The translations under genes and the position numbers were made by a program. Positions 61,856-64,000 of a stretch of DNA of 64,000 bases are shown piece after piece. Location: the NCBI GenBank assembly GCA_016934935.1, contig JAFGRW010000127.1, positions 24,605 through 88,604 on the forward strand. Direction: 5' to 3'. A model generated the notes under the pieces. It saw only the letters and a list, made by a program, of their open reading frames with translations, was not told the DNA's origin and did no database searches. Position 1 is the first letter of the stretch; each line of letters opens with the position of its first letter. The stretch comes from Spirochaetota bacterium (lineage in GTDB: Bacteria > Spirochaetota > UBA4802 > JAFGJZ01).

Positions 61856-62625
61856 TTGAGTATATATGGTTAATTCCTGTCGGAATGATTATTTCGACCT
61901 TTGCGTCTGTAATTGGTATCGGTGGTGGTCTTATCTGGGCTCCGTTTTTTATACTTCTTTTGGGTATGGAACCACAGCACGCCGCTATGTACTCTTTCGC
62001 GGTGCAGATTGTCGGTATGGGTTCTGCCGCTATAACAAACATTGTGCATAAGAATATATACTGGAAACTTGTGTTTTTCCTGATGCCGTTAATATTTATT
62101 GGTGAACTTGCCGGCTCTTTTGTTAACCAGAGAATAGCTTCTCCTGATGTATTACAAGGTGCAATGGGGGTGATGAGTATCTTCGTCAGTCTATTTTTTG
62201 CGTTTCAACCGGAACGTTACGACGCGGTACTTAACGAAGACCGTAAAACCAAGCCCCCCTGCTGGATGATGGGGTTATGTATTCCTTTCGGCAGCTTTTC
62301 CGGTCTTTTTTCAGTAGGTATCGGTGATAATCTTGTTCCGCTTTTCCGCAGCAAGTTAAAGATCTCAATGACAAACGCGGTGGGTACGTGTCTTTTCCTT
62401 AATCTTGTTATTGCTCTTGTCGGTCTTGTGCTCCATTTATGCTTAAGTGGCAATAATTTTGGTTTTCTGAATCTTGATATTCTTGTAATGTGCTGGATCG
62501 GTGTTTTTACAGGCGGGCAGATCGGCCCAAGAGTAAGCGGTTCTATCGGTGATAACCGCCTTAAAGAGATGTTCATATTTATTCTGATGCTTATTGGTAT
62601 ACATCTTATTTACAAAGCTATGTAG
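61852..62625 (+). CDS. TauE/SafE-family anion permease
   Basis: A 257-residue inner-membrane protein with seven or eight helices, of the TauE/SafE (DUF81) family, which moves sulfite, sulfoacetate or related anions. Family marks are the opening GMIISTFASVIGIGGGLIW, PQHAAMYSFAVQIVGMGSAA, and the second-half repeat FGSFSGLFSVGIGDNLVPLF and MTNAVGTCLFLNLVIALVG. The C-terminal GGQIGPRVSGSIGDNRLKEM is typical. The start overlaps the HAMP gene, so both are co-expressed. The substrate is unknown; the selenium/sulfur cluster at 33-37 kb is a possible metabolic context. Confidence 0.88.
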   Translation: MIEYIWLIPVGMIISTFASVIGIGGGLIWAPFFILLLGMEPQHAAMYSFAVQIVGMGSAAITNIVHKNIYWKLVFFLMPLIFIGELAGSFVNQRIASPDVLQGAMGVMSIFVSLFFAFQPERYDAVLNEDRKTKPPCWMMGLCIPFGSFSGLFSVGIGDNLVPLFRSKLKISMTNAVGTCLFLNLVIALVGLVLHLCLSGNNFGFLNLDILVMCWIGVFTGGQIGPRVSGSIGDNRLKEMFIFILMLIGIHLIYKAM

Positions 62626-62661
62626 CGTATTTCAATTTTCCCTTGCGGATTCCTATTATTT

Positions 62662-62700
62662 TACATTAACCAGCGAGACGCACTGCAGTGCGTCTTTACG
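62662..62700 (+). repeat. Family-2 repeat module with perfect 18-bp palindrome
   Basis: TACATTAACCAGCGA followed by GACGCACTGCAGTGCGTC at 62677-62694, a perfect palindrome, and TTTACG. It matches 18228-18266 closely (one change in the palindrome there). Confidence 0.7.
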
Positions 62701-62850
62701 ATTCTGCCATTTTCTTTCCTTTCTTTCTCTTCCAGAGAGTGGATTTACTTTTAGTAAAGCAATAACCTTTCTGTTCTTTCTTTTTATGGCAAAAAGAAAG
62801 AACCAAAGAAAATGCCACAAGGGGCTGCTGCCCCTCGACCCCGCAAGGTG
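62701..62850. repeat. Intergenic repeat-like block rich in TTTCTTTC / AAAGAAAG
   Basis: TTCTTTCTTTTTATGGCAAA runs into AAGAAAGAACCAAAGAAAA, a partly self-complementary block, followed by CAAGGGGCTGCTGCCCCTCG, another hairpin. Blocks of this type are often dispersed repeats in bacterial genomes; only this copy is seen here. Confidence 0.4.
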
Positions 62851-63002
62851 AGGATTATTAATAATATTCTTAAAGGTTTTATGGCTTTGATATTTATACG
62901 TAATTTCTGCTTTTGAATGTCCGCTTAGCTGGCATCCTGCCAGAAGCGCTACTGCGCCGGCATCGTGCCGGCTTTAGAGTACCTGATATGGAAGTTCTGA
63001 TT

Positions 63003-63235
63003 TTATGGATTTTTTCTAAACGGTTTTTGGATTTTCAGCTAACAGACAACTCAACTTAGAAATAATTTCATCCTGGTGTCATTCCGGCCGAAGCGAAGCG
63101 GAGTGCCGGAATCCCGGGTGATGACTAATTCCTAATATGGATTCCTGCATGCGTAGGAATGACAATATACGGATTCGTATTGATTTACACCGTCCCTATT
63201 GTTTACACGGCCGGGCGTCTTTACGATGCTGTTAT
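63003..63235 (+). repeat. Family-2 dispersed repeat, copy 2
   Basis: The same module order as at 18151-18266: TTATGGATTTTTTCTAAACG (63003), TTGATTTACACCGTCCCTA (63180) and a shortened GGGCGTCTTTACGATGCTG (63213). Another element is inserted between the first two. Confidence 0.55.
63078..63163. repeat. 86-bp palindromic element with GTCATTCC / GGAATGAC ends
   Basis: GTCATTCCGGCCGAAGCG opens it and GCGTAGGAATGAC closes it. Inner arms include ATTCCGGC/GTGCCGGAAT and GGATTCC. It is a MITE-like or extragenic palindrome and lies within family-2 copy 2, so it may have inserted there. Confidence 0.55.
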
Positions 63236-63350
63236 CGTTTTGTTTTTTTATGCGGGAATTTTGCTGTTTGTTGATCTTACATTGCCTTTTCTTCGCCCTT
63301 TTTTTCAAAAAATCAGTTGTTATATGTAGATGAAAAAAAGGAGGTGAAAG

Positions 63351-64000
63351 ATGAATGAACACGATAAGCTCTTTAAAGCGATAGAGAGCGTTAAAGAAAA
63401 TGCTACGGATTTGATCAGATCAGTGTTTCCAAAAGAGATAATAAACGAAATCGATTATGATTCATTACAGCTCGATAATAACAGTTATGTGGATAAAAAT
63501 CTTAAAGAGCACTATACGGATCTGGTCTATCGGTGCAAAAGAAAAGATCATCATTTTGTAACAGTTTCGCTCTTGTTTGAGCATAAGAGTTTTAAGCCAA
63601 AAAATGAGTATCTTCAACTTTTACGTTACATGGTAAATATCTGGTCGTATCAGGAAAAAAACAGAGAAAATCTCACGTTGATTGTTCCAATAATATTCTA
63701 TCATGGCAAAAAGAGATGGAAGATCGCTCCGTTAAAAGATTTAATTAATGGCTGTGATGAAAAATGGGCTCAATTTGTTCCGGATTTCAGATACCTGCTA
63801 ACTGATGTAGCCCGTTATGATGATAAAACGATTAAAACCAAACTCTATAAACGGGAATTTAACCGTGCCCTGGCCCTGATTTTTAAGTATATTAGTAATG
63901 AAAGCTTGCTTTCTGAAAAGCTGTACGATATAATGTTTCAATTGAAAGATTATCTGGATAACGAAAAAGATATACAGCTGATAATGTCTTTTTTAAAATA
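63351..64000 (+). CDS. Rpn/YhgA-like PD-(D/E)XK nuclease family protein (truncated by window end)
   Basis: At least 216 residues of a Rpn-family (transposase_31, PF04754) protein. It opens NEHDKLFKAIESVKENATDL, followed by VFPKEIINEIDYDSL. The nuclease core is visible as YTDLVYRCKRK with Asp, then VSLLFEHKSFKPKNEY with the E-x-K pair, and YMVNIWSYQEKN. Rpn proteins are DNA endonucleases linked to RecA-independent recombination and often occur as multi-copy, horizontally spread genes. GGAGG lies 7 nt before the ATG. The upstream region is dense in palindromic repeats. The C-terminus lies outside the window. Confidence 0.88.
   Translation, partial: MNEHDKLFKAIESVKENATDLIRSVFPKEIINEIDYDSLQLDNNSYVDKNLKEHYTDLVYRCKRKDHHFVTVSLLFEHKSFKPKNEYLQLLRYMVNIWSYQEKNRENLTLIVPIIFYHGKKRWKIAPLKDLINGCDEKWAQFVPDFRYLLTDVARYDDKTIKTKLYKREFNRALALIFKYISNESLLSEKLYDIMFQLKDYLDNEKDIQLIMSFLK

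Noticed and set aside
63132..63362. Minus-strand reading frame over the family-2 repeat
   Set aside because: It consists of translated palindromic repeat and overlaps the Rpn gene start.

Overview
The window looks like a chromosomal stretch from an AT-rich, probably anaerobic bacterium, most likely a member of the Spirochaetota. Supporting hints are an XPB-type helicase with an RED motif, many lipoproteins with relaxed lipoboxes, FecR and class III cyclase signalling genes, the N-acetyl-beta-lysine osmolyte pair (kamA/ablB), a TM1266-type hydrogenase-associated ACT protein and a selenium-trafficking cluster. The assignment rests on family content only; there is no rRNA or other marker gene.

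Layout. 1-8.0 kb, mostly minus strand: the start of an RND pump, a zinc-finger/LuxR-like/DUF2087 regulator with its own palindromic operator, a cyclase-FecR-outer membrane protein operon, and a standalone LON-domain protein with an unknown partner. 8.4-17.2 kb: XPB helicase overlapping a lipoprotein glycoside hydrolase, an aldo/keto reductase, a GH5 enzyme, membrane proteins and lipoproteins. 17.4-26.7 kb: a TetR regulator overlapping an RND pump, a LacI-type sensor fused to GGDEF, a second diguanylate cyclase and D-lyxose isomerase. 26.8-33 kb: ablB-kamA, a cysteine-rich lipoprotein and a GH3 glycosidase. 33.1-37.3 kb: one minus-strand operon with YedE, a TusA/YedF protein, a cysteine desulfurase-like enzyme, a membrane protein, DUF3343 and LysE, probably moving reactive selenium or sulfur.

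37.5-45.1 kb is the accessory island. It holds a 19-bp tandem repeat array and two well-formed integron attC sites. One attC closes a toxin-antitoxin cassette; the other lies at the 3' end of an unknown gene. Next to them is a four-gene minus-strand operon made of an ankyrin lipoprotein, a lipoprotein with a papain/transglutaminase-like Cys-His-Asp triad, and two DUF1629 (Imm11-like) paralogues. I read this as a candidate effector/immunity module. No integron integrase is in the window, so this is a cassette cluster without a visible integrase.

45.1-64 kb returns to housekeeping-like content: patatin, a ferredoxin-type membrane protein, a mannose-1-phosphate guanylyltransferase with a degenerate mutase domain, an M20 peptidase, gltB-gltD, a CRM-domain ribosome assembly protein, a HAMP protein coupled to a TauE/SafE permease, and a truncated Rpn-type nuclease at the end.

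The feature that best ties the window together is a family of at least seven intergenic repeats (about 8.0, 24.6, 47.5, 47.8, 50.6, 52.3 and 52.7 kb), all in the same orientation. They have an inverted pair of end motifs (GGGAACTTCGAAAAA ... TTTTTCGCAAGTTCC) and often a tail resembling GAAAAGTTAATTATCAGAGA. One copy is predicted to form the mRNA leader of the guanylyltransferase gene. A second, unrelated set of palindromic repeats is shared by 18.1 kb and 62.7-63.2 kb.
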